DNA of 26,498 nucleotides from Acanthamoeba castellanii str. Neff (Eukaryota > Discosea > Longamoebia > Acanthamoebidae). Below, piece by piece: positions 16,360 to 26,498 of this stretch (positions are counted from its first letter, which is position 1; every line of letters begins with the position of its first letter). Both the position numbers and the translations under genes were made by a program. Below the pieces are notes generated by a model. The model ran no database searches, was not told the DNA's origin, and worked only from the letters and a program-made list of their open reading frames with translations. The stretch covers positions 1-26,498 of the forward strand of contig NW_004457501.1 of the NCBI RefSeq assembly GCF_000313135.1. The letters are read 5' to 3'.

Positions 16360-16795
16360 CCTGTTGGATAATCCAACTTCTGAGCTGGGCGCTGTGCAGT
16401 GTCGAGGGACCCCGACTCGCCGCATCTCGCCTCCTCTCGCGCGGAGAGCTAATATTTGACGCTGCCCTCTTGCGCCTTCCCAGCGGGACCATATTCTCTC
16501 TATTTTTGTTCCGCCTTCTTCAACCGTCTTGAGGTCGATGTTGTTGTGGTGCTTTTCTCTTTACCATTGTCTGACTCCGGAAAGCCACAAAAGAGCCCCT
16601 GTGGGTTTAGGTTACCAAGCACCTGGGCCAACAATCTTCAAATGCCTTTGAAGACCGCCGCAGAAGGCTGCTCGCGATCCCAGAATGTGTACAAGCCGCT
16701 GATCTATGCCGGCACTCAACCGCCAAAAGGTAATGGCGCGGCCATCAAAGGAAAAGAGAAAAAGGTTGTGAGCAACGTTTATCTCGCGGGATCGA
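16360..16795. other. Right flank of the element; probable promoter and original 5' end of the PB1 gene
   Basis: This 436-bp stretch lies between the element and the 3' end of the next minus-strand gene, which is where the promoter and first codons of the disrupted PB1 gene should be. On the minus strand an ATG at 16425-16423 opens a frame (MRRVGVPRHC and so on) that runs into the element; it could be the displaced start, but it shows no family signal. A plus-strand frame at 16456-16821 also exists and overlaps the neighbour's stop; I see no support for it. Confidence 0.4.
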
Positions 16796-19700
16796 CTAAG
16801 CCACGTTCTTCCTGCTGCTGACGGTGGCCGGTTGGAGCTGGCTGCCGCCCTTCCTCTCTCGTTTCCACACGAGCGGACTCTTGCCGCCTTCAGCGCCGCC
16901 GTGCTGCTTGTGGACCTCCTCCTCGTAGGCCAGCTGCATGCGCTTCCGCATGGTGTCGCGCATGGTGTTGTTCTTCTCCGCCAGACGGTTCGCCCTCTTC
17001 GACGGGGTGAAGGGCGAGGCGGGCGACCTGGTCCACACTCGGCCGCCCAGCTCTACTCCCTGGCTCTGCCCCGAGACGTTCTTCTGGGGCGTCGTCGCCG
17101 TCGCCGCCTCGCTCTTCTGCTGTGGCGTGGCGGTGGTCGCGCTCGCCGCCGCGTTTCTCCTCTTGCCCCTTCGTCGTCGCCTTCGCCTGTTCTTGGTGCT
17201 GTTGGTGTTGTTGGTCTCCGTCTTGCTGCCGAACGCGTCGTCAACGTCCTCCTCAGCCTCCCACTCCTCTTCCTTCTCCTCCTCTTCGCTATCCTCTTCG
17301 TCTTCGCTCTTCTCGGCCGGGCTGCTCTCGGGCTGGGGCGGCTCGGCCGACAGCACCTGGGGCGCCTGCGCCTGGGGCTCGTCGAGCACGGCGTAGACCT
17401 CCAGCTGGAAGTCGTCCAGCAGCATCTGGAAGGTGCTCGGGTCCAGTGTCTTGACCTGTCGTTCGAGAATGGTCTTCTCCTTCTCGCTGCAGCGATAGGC
17501 CTTGCCCCCGTACTTGAACACGATGATGAAGTCCTCCTCAACCTTCTTCTTCTCTTCGTGATCATATCGACCTTCGGCTGCGTCCTTCTTCTTCTCGGCA
17601 CCAGGTGCGTTGGCTGCGGCCGGCGCCGTCTGGGTCGACTCGTCAACGGCCCGGCCGATGGTGTTCTCCCGCCGGCCGATGATGAACAGCTCGTTGAGCG
17701 ATGGCTTCCGCTGCTTCTTTCGCACGGAGACAAACTTGTTTTGGTTCGACGTCGTCAGCGGTGATTGGGGCTGACCCGCTTCCTCCTCTCTGCGCGGGCG
17801 CTTCGTAGTTTAGTCGCGGAAGGCCAAGCAAGCCCCATCCACCCACCCATAACAAAACAAATGCAGGTACGTACCCTTCGTCCTGTTGAAGCGAGGGGCG
17901 AGTCGGATCCTCGCCGGAGAAGTCGATGGCCATCATCTTGGGGAGGTGGAGCGATCCTCCGGCCTCGAGGCTCAGCAGCCTGCAGAAAACGTACACGTTT
18001 CGCAGTCGCACATGTGTAAGAGCAAGAGTTAAAAAAACAACAGATCTGCCTGCGAAGGAGAGTTACCGCTTGAGGGCGCTCGCAGGAATAGGCGATGCAG
18101 GGGTCGGTGGTGGTTCGACCTTGGCGGCTCTGGCCTTGGAGGAGATCTCATACAGCAGGGACTCCTCCTGCCGGGTTTGGACTGCGCATGCACGTAACGT
18201 GCGACTGATCGTTAGGCCGATGTGCCAGGGAGTGAAGCTGTGTGGGGTTGCGGAGTACCGTTGGTCTCTTCTGGCAGGGGTTGTTCTTCTCCCTTTTCGG
18301 ACTTGGCTGCGCGCGGAGAGTTCGCCTTCTGACGCTCTTCCTCTTCCTCCAGCTCTCGCTGACGCTCTTTCTCCCTCTCCTGCTCCTGTTCCCTCTCCAG
18401 CGCTTCCTGCAACCAATGACATTAGCATTTTCCATCGAAAACACTGAACGAATCAAGTCGACGATCTTGACACGCACTTTCCGCTTGGCCAGTTCGCGGC
18501 CGATCTCAGCGGCCCATTCGTCCCTGTGGGCGATCGCGATCGTACGCAGCCTGGGGCGAAGGTGGTGTGCGGTTAGTTCTGCTTTTCTTGGCCCTGCCCA
18601 ATGCCGGGGTCGAGAGGGAGGCCGTACTTGAGTACGAGGGCGTCGATCTGGGGAGCGTCCGAGGCACGCTTGAGGACCTCCTGGCAGAAGGCGTAGTGAT
18701 GCGCGATCTCCTCCTGGTACTTGGCCAGCTCCTTGATCTGGGCCTTGACGCTGTTCATCACCCGGTCCTTCTGCGCGCCATCGAGCTGCTGGATCTCGCG
18801 CGCGCGGTCTTCGCTGCCGAAGAGCTCCTCCAGCTCCCGGGCCGTCTTTTGCTCCCATCGTACGGTCTTGAAGCCTGCCCCGAGAACCTTCGTAGGTAGC
18901 CACGCACAAGTGAGACACTGCATGCGCGATTGCCACGCCGCGCACACACGAAGCAGCAGCGGGAGCCTACCTGGCGCTTTGCGGCGGTGAGAAGCACATA
19001 GATCTCGTTTCGATCCCGCATCTTCTTCTGCATCTTGCACAGCTCGTCGGCTATCTCCTTGTCCTGTGTTTGTAGGCTAAGATCAGCACGAATGGCCGTG
19101 CGCGCTCGTGTGTCCGAGTCCACCACCAGTACCTCGATGTTGTTCTTGGCCCAGGTGAGATCGGCTTCGGCCACCTCGCTCGGAATCGTCTGCCGACTCC
19201 CCAGCATGGACGCCGCTCGCTTGGGATCGTAGGCCTCGCCGGCCAGGAACAGGGAGTCCTCGCGGTCGGTGTCGCCGACGTTGCTCCAGTCGTCTTCCGG
19301 GTCGTCGTAGAGCAGCGGCGCGTAGAGGTCCTTGTACCGCTCATACAGCTCGGCGTAGCGCAGGGAGGACTCGGTCCGCTCGGAGTTGCCCTGCAGGGCA
19401 TTGCGAAAGGTCGGGTAGAAGAGGAGGTCGCGGCGGATGATGTCCTTGATGCGCGTCTTGTTGTTCTCCTCCTCGTGCGCCTCGCGGTAGCGCTGCGTCG
19501 CCACCTCCAACGAGTTGTCGCGGCTGGGCGAGTTGCTGCCGGCGCCCACCTTCCGCCCCACCACGAACGGCTCGGCCACCTTCTTCTTCAGCCGCCGCCA
19601 GAATCCGCCGCTCGGCGAGTCGCCCCCGTCCATGTCTGCACTCTCGCCCCCACGTGAGTCGTTCACCGGGACACCGGGCAGAGAAAATTATTTTGTATTT

Positions 19701-19920
19701 GAATTATTTAAATAGAATTATATATAAGAACGAAAAGAAAATAAAAATAGGACGGACCTGGGGTGGAGTAGGAGCGACTTTGGGGGAGGCGGGGCGAGGT
19801 CTGGCTGTCGTAGAGGCCATCACTGGAACGGCTGGCCCCGCGCGGAGAAACGGCGGAGGAGCTTCCTCGAGGCGAGACCGGTGACGAAGACGACGACAAG
19901 TGAGCGTCCCAACCCTTCAT
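16796..19920 (-). CDS. Charged coiled-coil protein of unknown function, 840 aa, 8 exons
   Basis: Exons: 19920-19758, 19635-18971, 18887-18628, 18550-18478, 18406-18259, 18181-18067, 17979-17875, 17789-16796; total 2523 nt, frame kept. I do not recognise the family. Residues 1-54 are Ser/Pro/Arg-rich with two SPRGSSS/SPRGASR repeats. Residues 55-275 hold a basic stretch (FWRRLKKKVAEPFVVGRK) and a mixed helical region (LRYAELYERYKDLYAPLL). Residues 276-390 are helical (DRVMNSVKAQIKELAKYQEE), reminiscent in pattern of a coiled coil. Residues 388-420 are an extreme Glu/Arg/Gln coiled coil. The last exon carries a conserved-looking block (KPSLNELFIIGRRENTIGRA), a possible folded segment (EDFIIVFKYGGKAYRCSEKE), a Glu/Asp-rich tract and a seven-Arg basic tract, typical of a nuclear protein. 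Exon 1 is supported by exact phase-1 joining. It shares a 209-bp divergent promoter with the membrane-protein gene. Confidence 0.75.
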
Positions 19921-20129
19921 CTCTTCTTCTCGCTCGCCCGGCTTCGTCGTTCCCTCGTTGCGGCGACTCTGCGATGCAATACAACTTTAATTAGACACCA
20001 CTTGAATTCAAAAAAGAAAATAAAAATAAATGCGAACCGCACAAAAGCTGGGCACGGCCAGGAACGCGAACACGAAGATCACGCGTGCCTGCAGGCACAG
20101 ATTTTTGTTCAATTTCCTCGCTCGCCACG
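19921..20129. promoter_or_regulatory. 209-bp divergent promoter between the coiled-coil and membrane-protein genes
   Basis: The two start codons (19920 minus, 20130 plus) face outwards with only 209 bases between them. An AT-rich block at 19979-20032 (including TTTAATTAGACACC and a poly-purine AAAAAAGAAAATAAAAATAA) is the only low-GC segment and is the likely core promoter region. Confidence 0.5.
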
Positions 20130-21254
20130 ATGATTCACCGAGAGCGACTGTATGCTTCTTGTAATTGGTCGGCCCTAGTGCTGGCCCTCCTAGCTTCGAT
20201 TTTGGGAGCAATCGCCCTCGGTACTGCATGGTACCGCGTCGAGGATTCCTCACGCTACACCACCATCTACTACCGATGGGAAGGAGGTATGCACTCCAAG
20301 CATTATACTTGTAGAGTAAATAGCATTTTATGGATACAGTCATTTTTTACAAATCGATTATTTTGTGGCTGCACAGTGGAGACGGATGCTGCCGGTGTGA
20401 GAAAGAGCACAGAGTACTTCCTATTGGGCCTGGACCACCTCTACAGCCTGACTCAGGCACACCCTCCTCCTCTCAGAGCACGACATTACAGACCTGTGCT
20501 GACGTTGTGCCCCACTAGGCCACGCTCGGCTTGACGATCGTTGGCTTTGTGCTCGCGTTCGCGCTCTACTTGGCTCAATTCTTCTACCAGGTGGGCAAGG
20601 TCTTCCCCTCGCTCAGGTGCGCATGCGACTACCCACTCGCCATCGTCGTGTCTACTGCCTGTTCGCACAACTAACCTATGTTGAGCGTGGATCGGAAGGC
20701 TTTCGACATCGTTCCTGACGGCCTCCTGGGTGGCGGGCGTGGTGTCGACGCTCACCTACTGCGCCGCCTTTGCCACCTACAGCTTCTGGTACCAGCGAAA
20801 ACAACTCTGGCCCATCACACTCTGTGCACGCTTAGGTTTTTTGTGCTCACGGTGTCCCTGCCCCGATTACAAAAGGAATAACGCCTATTCTCGAGGCGAC
20901 ACTACGATGTGCGCGGATGTTCACGCGCTCTGCAGCTCCTTCATCGGATCCAGCGGCCCTGTCTCCTGGTACGGGTCAATCCGAGAGTTGACATGGTTAT
21001 GTGGTGAGCCCATTTTTTGATCTCTCCTCTCGCGGTCAACCTTGATCAGGGGTCCGTATGTCGGCTGGGCGGCCACCGTCGTCGCCACTGCCAGCGTCTT
21101 TCTCTCCACCATCCTCTTCTTCGTGGGCTCCAAGAAGTATGCAACCCTCTTCCCACGCGTACGCAATTCGCCATCTCTCGTGACCAACCATTCTATCCAC
21201 CACAGGGAGCGCATAGTCGAAAACTTCGAAGAGCAGCTGCTGGGCAATAACTAA
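20130..21254 (+). CDS. Small four-helix membrane protein (claudin/PMP22-like topology)
   Basis: Supported exons: 20130-20286, 20377-20456, 20519-20616, 20699 onwards, then a final exon ending with TAA at 21252-21254 after the junction AA|GGAGCGC. Four hydrophobic helices are evident: ALVLALLASILGAIALG, LTIVGFVLAFALYLAQFF, ASWVAGVVSTLTYCAAFA, and WAATVVATASVFLSTILFFV. The first loop (TAWYRVEDSS..YYRWEG) is tryptophan-containing and the tail is short and acidic (ENFEEQLLGNN). This topology matches the claudin/PMP22/tetraspan superfamily, but no diagnostic motif proves it. The exon structure between 20800 and 21045 is uncertain: an intron starting near 20841 (GTGCTC) and another ending at 21049 give a continuous frame. 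Intron 20457-20518 appears to use a GC donor. Probably plasma or endomembrane; function unknown. Confidence 0.68.
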
Positions 21255-21426
21255 GCCTCGCTGCCATCACCACCAGATATGCTGACTTCATCACCTCGAC
21301 GATGATCACCTTTCGCCACCGTACAGCGAGCAGGCGCAGGACCCCTCTGCTCGTTGCCCGACAATGCACAATAAATTACAATAAAGAAAACAAAAAAGAG
21401 AAAGCGCACCAGAAGAAGCCTCGGCC
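21255..21426. terminator. Short intergenic region with tandem AATAAA signals
   Basis: A 172-bp gap between two plus-strand genes. It contains ACAATAAATTACAATAAAG near 21368-21386, giving two AATAAA poly(A) signals about 115 bases after the upstream stop. The downstream gene begins about 40 bases later, so transcript end and next promoter nearly coincide. Confidence 0.55.
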
Positions 21427-24400
21427 ATGGGGCGCATGAAAGCAGTACGTGTTGGCCTCCATCCTGCCGGTCTTAAGAAGGACCCAGTTGGGCTGCCCAC
21501 GCTGCCAGCGACGGCTCCCGCTGTAGGATTTGGAGAATTGGGAGATGAAAGATTAATCAGTGCATTGTCCAACTGGTGCATTTGCAGCCAGGCCACCTGC
21601 AGGGCTGGTTGAAGAAGCAGGGCGAACAGGGCTGGGGCTGGAAGAAGCGATGGTTCGTGCTCAAGGACAACAAGCTCAACTACTACGCGTACGTACCCGT
21701 GGTGTACCACACCACGTTTGTGCACTGTTCCGCCGCCCTACGTGCCGAGGGCTGCCACACTTGGCGGCAAACCAACAAGCCCAACATGCCTTTGTGCGCA
21801 GGGACGAGTTTGATCCGCACTCGCTCAAGGCATCGCAGACCAAGCCGCTGGGCTCCATCCCACTCCAGGACGCGGTCGTGCTGCCCTACGAGAAGGAGAA
21901 TCCCGCCGCGCTGCCCCTGCCGCCCTCCCTCCTCTCCCTCTCCTCCCCCGTCTCCCTCACCTCGACCTCCTCCCTCCTCCTGCCCTCCGCACCGTCTCCC
22001 GCTTCCTCATCTGCTCCCTCCCCCGCCGCCCCGGCGTCCCTCTCCGCCTCCAACGCCAGTCTTTCTTCTCCGCTGGCCTCGTCATCGTCGTCGCTGCCGT
22101 ATGTGGCCACGAACGGCCTGGGATCTTCCGCGGCTTCGTCGCCGTTGCCCACTGCGCCGTTCTCGCCCTCTGCCACGGCATCCGGCGCCGGACGATTCTC
22201 TTCCCTCCTCCCCTCGCTCTCCTCCTCGCTCTCTTCGCTGGGTACGGCCGGCCGTTCTTGTGCTATGATGGGTGCGACTATTGGGTCTGGCTGACGGGTG
22301 AGTGGTGTGCAGCGGCGCTTGGCGGCTGGGACAGCAGCCGATACTTCATCGTGCAGCTACCGTCCAGGTGAATTCACAACTCTGCACCTGTTCATGGTGT
22401 TTGCTTGGGTGTACACGTACTGACGTGATCTTTACAAGCGAGGACGACGGGCAGCACGCGGGGCGGACCTATTGGCTGTGGGCCGAGAGCAAGCAGGAGG
22501 TCGAGGCCTGGATTGAAGCGCTGCGCTACTCGCAGAAGTACTACAAGCACAAGCAAGACGACGAGCAGCACATGGAGCAGCACATGGAACTCGGTACCTT
22601 CAGCTCTCGCTCCTCTGAGCACGCAGAGTTGAGCTTACCTGTGGTGATGCTTCTATTGAGTCAAGGCTTCAGCTGGAGCAGCCCGTTTGGCGGGCGGGGC
22701 ATCCGGCCCGACGGCCGATCTGGTCACACGCTGGCTTGCATAGGCAAGCGCCTGTTTCTCTTCGGAGGCTACTCGAAAGACAAGGAGAGCTTTCTGAACG
22801 ATTTGCACTCACTCTCCATCGGTACTGCATGACCTCCCGCACATGCGCACTCGTGGTGGTCGCTATCGCTCACCGATTAAGTACTGGTCTGTAATGCAGA
22901 ATCTGCGGCCTGGAAGGAGATCGCCACAACAGGCTCGCCTCCCTCTCCAAGGTGCGTGAACTGATTATTATACCCTGAGATGACAGCCATTGATGACACC
23001 CAACGCTGAGGCTCGTGGCACCCATGTCTCGCGCAACCTGTAACGCGCCTATAGGCACGGCCATTCTTGCACGGTCTTGGAGAACAGGTATCTTTTCATT
23101 TTCGGCGGCATCGGCAAGACTGGCCCTCTCAACGATCTGCACGTCTTCGATACGGGTACGCGCACATATGTTGGCATCATGAGCCACGCCATCGTGTCGT
23201 GAGGTCCTAACTGTGGGCACGTGCGTCGATCAAGTATCGAACGAGTGGCGGCAGGCGGAGACCGTGGGAGACGTACCGCCTCCGCGCGCCCTGCACACTG
23301 CCACGCTTGTTGCCGGCGACCGACTAGTCATCTTAGGTACGCAGCCGTGAACCCTCGTCCACCGCCCGCGTGTTGCGTTCGCCTGTTCCCGTCGCCTGAT
23401 GCACCGCGCCGGCCGTATCACACAGGAGGATACGGTGAAGCGATGCCGAAACTCGCCGTGCCAGGCGTCCAGTCCGATCGCGGAGGGATCTACATACTCG
23501 ACATCCGACAGGTGGGACGACATTGGCCTCCCCCCTTCTCAATTCAGCGCTTTGTCGATTCTCACGAAGAAACGAACACCACGGCGTATAGTCTCGATGG
23601 TCGCAGCCCAGCGTTCGGGTACCGACGATGCACAAGATCAGATCTCCGTCGCTCGCCACCGAAGTCCGGTACGAAGAGGATTCTTCCTGTTCGAGGACCC
23701 CAAGGGTATTGGCACGCAGAGCTGCGTACTCACCACTTCGCTCCACCATGGCCATGGCGACAGGAACCAAGAGATCAAGTTGAGAGAAAAGCTCGAGGAG
23801 GACGAGTTCACGGTCATCGAGGGGGTAAGTGCGCCGCCCCTTTGTTGTTCGCTCGCGTGACTCACACCTTAGCTGCAGAGCCGAGAAAGCAGCGCCGAGA
23901 GAAGGTCGGGGGAGGCCACAGAAGAAGGTAGGCTCTCTCGCGTACAGGTCCCAATGAACGGGCTAATTGACACCTGGCACGTCGCAGGCTACGTCTCTGC
24001 GCAGCAGCAGCAGCAATTGCAAGTTGCGATGAACCAGTCGACCAACCTCTTCGACGAGGAGGACAGCGAAATAGTACAGCGAAGGCGAAGTCTATTCGAT
24101 GACGATGCTGAGGAAGAGGAGGGCGACGATGATGAAAGTGGATCGACCACAGATGTCGAAGAGACGAGAACGAAGAAGGCGGCGAAGAAAAGGGGGAGCC
24201 TGTTCGACGAGGAAGACGAAGAAAAAGAGAAAGAAGACGATGAAAACGACAGCCAACACGACAGCGATCCCACGAAGCTGCGCAGCCATTCCGCAATCCT
24301 TGTAGATGACAACAAGGTACTGCGCAAGTCTCCTCATCGCGCTCAGCCCTCGCAACTCCAGCATAGAGGCGAGACGACCCGTGTGCTATAGGTAGGGAAG

Positions 24401-26498
24401 CGGCTCACCGGGGCGGACACACATCGTGTGGTGTGAGTAGATTTTGGTGTTCGGAGGCTACGACGGCAAGAAGTCGTCGAATGACTTGTGGGTGCTCTAC
24501 ACCACACCGGGCAAGATGAAGTGGGAACGTCCACTCACCTCCGGTATCGGCCCGCGACCAACCGATTCCCACACCGCCGTACGTGCGCTCCGTCCTGCCT
24601 GAACGTTCTTCGTAGTCCCATACTGTGCGCTCACTCCAACGTTGGCGGTGTACAGGTTCTGCTGGGTACGCGCATGCTGGTGATCGGAGGCTGGGACCAC
24701 CGCGTGCCGTCAAACGACCTCTACTTTCTCGATACCAGTACGCCACCGACCTCCTGTTCATTTGTGCAGCTTGACACTGAGTGTACATGTACGGCGTGCC
24801 ATGTGCCAAGACACGTTGGTGTGGTACAAGCCATTTGCTTCCGGCGAGGCACCCGCTCCCCGATGGTCACACGCGGTCACCCTCTCGTCCAAAAACAGGT
24901 GCCCCTCTTTGCTGTCTCTCGCCCGTACACGATGGGCTTACTTGTTTGTGCCTTGCGCAGACTATATTTATTCGGTGGGTGGAATGGCCGGTCGGACTTC
25001 GACACGCTCCACGTCCTGGTACGTGCCTCTTCTCGTATCCGCCAGGGCGTGAGATCATTGGATGACCCACACTCCCCTTTTGCAGACATGTAGACACCTC
25101 GAGGCTGAGTGGCAGCTTTACTTCAACACCGTCGTCAACAACACGTATACCCACCCCCTATTCCCAATAGTATTGTTGGCCACCCGAGCTTGTGGTGATC
25201 TAAATGCTTCTAAAATGCAGTTGTGCGGAGTGCGGCGTGGAGTCTGGCAATGACTCAATTGTCAACCTGCTCTCGGGGAAAGGTATGTCTGTTGTGCCTC
25301 TGTTAAGCGTGCATCACCCACCTATTCGAGCCCTGACGACTGCAATGCGGTGTGTGACAGTGCTGCACTCACAATGCATCAGCCAGTATCTGCATAGAGC
25401 CGACGCTGGCGACTGGGATCTCGTTCGCCTGCACGATCCGCATAAGTAACCCCCTCTCCCTCCACTAGAGCCTTTTCGTGCAGCCTTGGGCCTTTGTCAA
25501 CCCACCTTCCGTGGTCCACGTGTGTGCGGATCCGTATGGCTACAGAGAGCTCACAGAACCCCGCATGTTGCTTGACTACATCACCACCATCCTCAAATCC
25601 TCCACGCACCCATTGGGCAAGAACCTCAACGGGTTTGTTGACCAATTTACGTACGTAAACGTGCCGTTTCCCCGGTTTGTGTGTCGTTTTGTAGCTTGTG
25701 TGCCGATTCGTGGTTTGTGTGTCGTCTATGTATGACCTCTCGCACCGTTTGTGCAACCGTGTCTGTTCAGCCTGCTGTATGCCGTGGAGTCGCCCGACGT
25801 GCGCACCCTCTCGCAGACCTCCTCCCAGAAAAGGTACAGCAAGATCAGGTGAACAGATGTCTCCAGCCTACTCACAGCATTGGGTCGCTCACCCTCAGGT
25901 TGACGGAGGAGACTCTACAGAAGGCCGTGAAAGAAGTCAAGGCCTACGTCAGTATGTTGCCACTCCCGTCCCTTGGTGGTAGCTCCAGTTTGTAGTGTTC
26001 TGACCTTCGCGCAGATCACATTTGCAGCCTCATCTTGGCCAAGTTCCTGCTGCTGGATACCCCCAGCGGGCGCGAGGAATGCCACGTGGCAGTCAACAGA
26101 ATCATTTTGCCTCGGGTCTACAAACCGCTCTTCAACCTCTACGTTGGTTTCGTGCGTCGCCTCGCCCTCTCGAGCAACCGCCCGCCTTCGCATGTCAGCT
26201 AACCGGTCTCTACACAGAACACGACCCGGGAGGACCTTTTCCGGCAGCAGCTGCGGCTACTTCGGCGGATGACGCCAACCGACTTCCAAATCAAGCCCGC
26301 GTTTTGGCTCAAGGAGGAGGGGACGAGGGCCAATGGTGGCTCCGACGAGGACTGCGCCGAGCTCACCAAGCCCTATCAAATGGCCTCCTATTTCCTACGG
26401 TACCAGTCCTTCACCGGGGTAGGAGCCTTTGCCCCCCCCGGCGCTACTAATGTGTTGGTTGTCCGTCATGCCAGTCATCTTCACCACTACGACACCCC
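21427..26498 (+). CDS. PH - Kelch propeller - VPS9-like Rab GEF protein, partial (runs off right edge)
   Basis: Exons: 21427-21444, 21588-21688, 21802-22241, 22313-22367, 22439-22593, 22666-22821, 22900-22951, 23055-23155, 23235-23336, 23426-23511, an unresolved stretch to 23824, 23879-23927, 23988-24316, 24441-24578, 24656-24737, 24811-24898, 24961-25018, 25086-25144, 25221-25282, 25361-25445, 25471-25650, 25771-25833, 25899-25951, 26015-26142, 26218-26418, 26475 onwards. About 1,050 residues are visible. Residues 7-250 form a PH domain (GWLKKQGEQ..KKRWFVLKD..LWAESKQEVEAWIEAL) split by about 120 residues of Ser/Pro/Ala low complexity. Kelch blades follow (FGGYSK, FGGIGK, LGGYGE, FGGYDGK, IGGWDH, FGGWNG), with an acidic insert inside the propeller. 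The C-terminal part (LLDYITTILKSS, ILPRVYKPLFNLY, LLRRMTPTDFQI, KPYQMASYFLR) resembles a VPS9 domain, which activates Rab5-type GTPases on endosomes. Phosphoinositide binding by the PH domain would fit that site; the role is inferred. Confidence 0.8.

Noticed and set aside
16456..16821. Plus-strand frame of 121 codons to the right of the element
   Set aside because: No family signal, overlaps the stop of the minus-strand coiled-coil gene, and sits where that strand's intergenic region is expected.
1..26498. CRISPR arrays, operons, bacterial promoters or riboswitches
   Set aside because: No spaced direct repeats. Dense spliceosomal introns and eukaryotic proteins show nuclear DNA.

Overview
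The window looks like nuclear DNA of a free-living amoeba, most probably Acanthamoeba or a close relative. The evidence is GC-rich coding sequence, very short intergenic gaps, and dense small GT-AG introns (about 40-150 nt, donors often GTACGT, GTGCGT or GTGAGC). Together with clearly eukaryotic proteins (RPA large subunit, Kelch/PH, PB1, ARM repeats) this rules out a bacterium. The genus is an inference from style; no species marker is present. I built gene models by hand from splice sites and reading-frame closure. Except where stated, every exon junction listed keeps frame.

Layout: (1) 1-1179, minus, a Ser/Pro/Ala-rich protein running off the left edge. (2) 1841-4487, plus, a 13-exon, 511-residue armadillo-repeat protein with an N-terminal membrane anchor, divergent from gene 1. 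(3) 5301-7977, plus, a 16-exon, 484-residue aldehyde dehydrogenase. (4) 8072-11473, minus, a 16-exon, 690-residue replication protein A large subunit (RPA1), convergent with the dehydrogenase. (5) 11573-12848, minus, a PB1-domain protein whose 5' end is lost at (6) 12849-16359, a DIRS-like retroelement with perfect 52-bp inverted termini, an intact gag-like frame, a decayed RT/RNase H frame and a truncated tyrosine-recombinase frame. (7) 16796-19920, minus, an 8-exon, 840-residue charged coiled-coil protein of unknown function. (8) 20130-21254, plus, a small four-helix membrane protein, divergent from gene 7. (9) 21427 to the right edge, plus, a large protein with a PH domain, a Kelch propeller and a VPS9-like Rab-GEF region.

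The most interesting items are these. In the DIRS-like element, nearly every lost catalytic acidic residue and every premature stop can be explained by one CpG transition, while the neighbouring gag region stays CpG-rich. The PH-Kelch-VPS9 architecture carries an acidic LFD-motif insert inside the propeller. The ARM gene has close to one repeat per exon with almost uniform phase-1 introns. In the dehydrogenase, the catalytic cysteine codon itself is split by an intron.

The host genes do not form an operon or an obvious pathway. They are ordinary housekeeping, signalling and trafficking genes packed tightly together, with one transposon insertion that probably inactivates or re-routes the PB1 gene.
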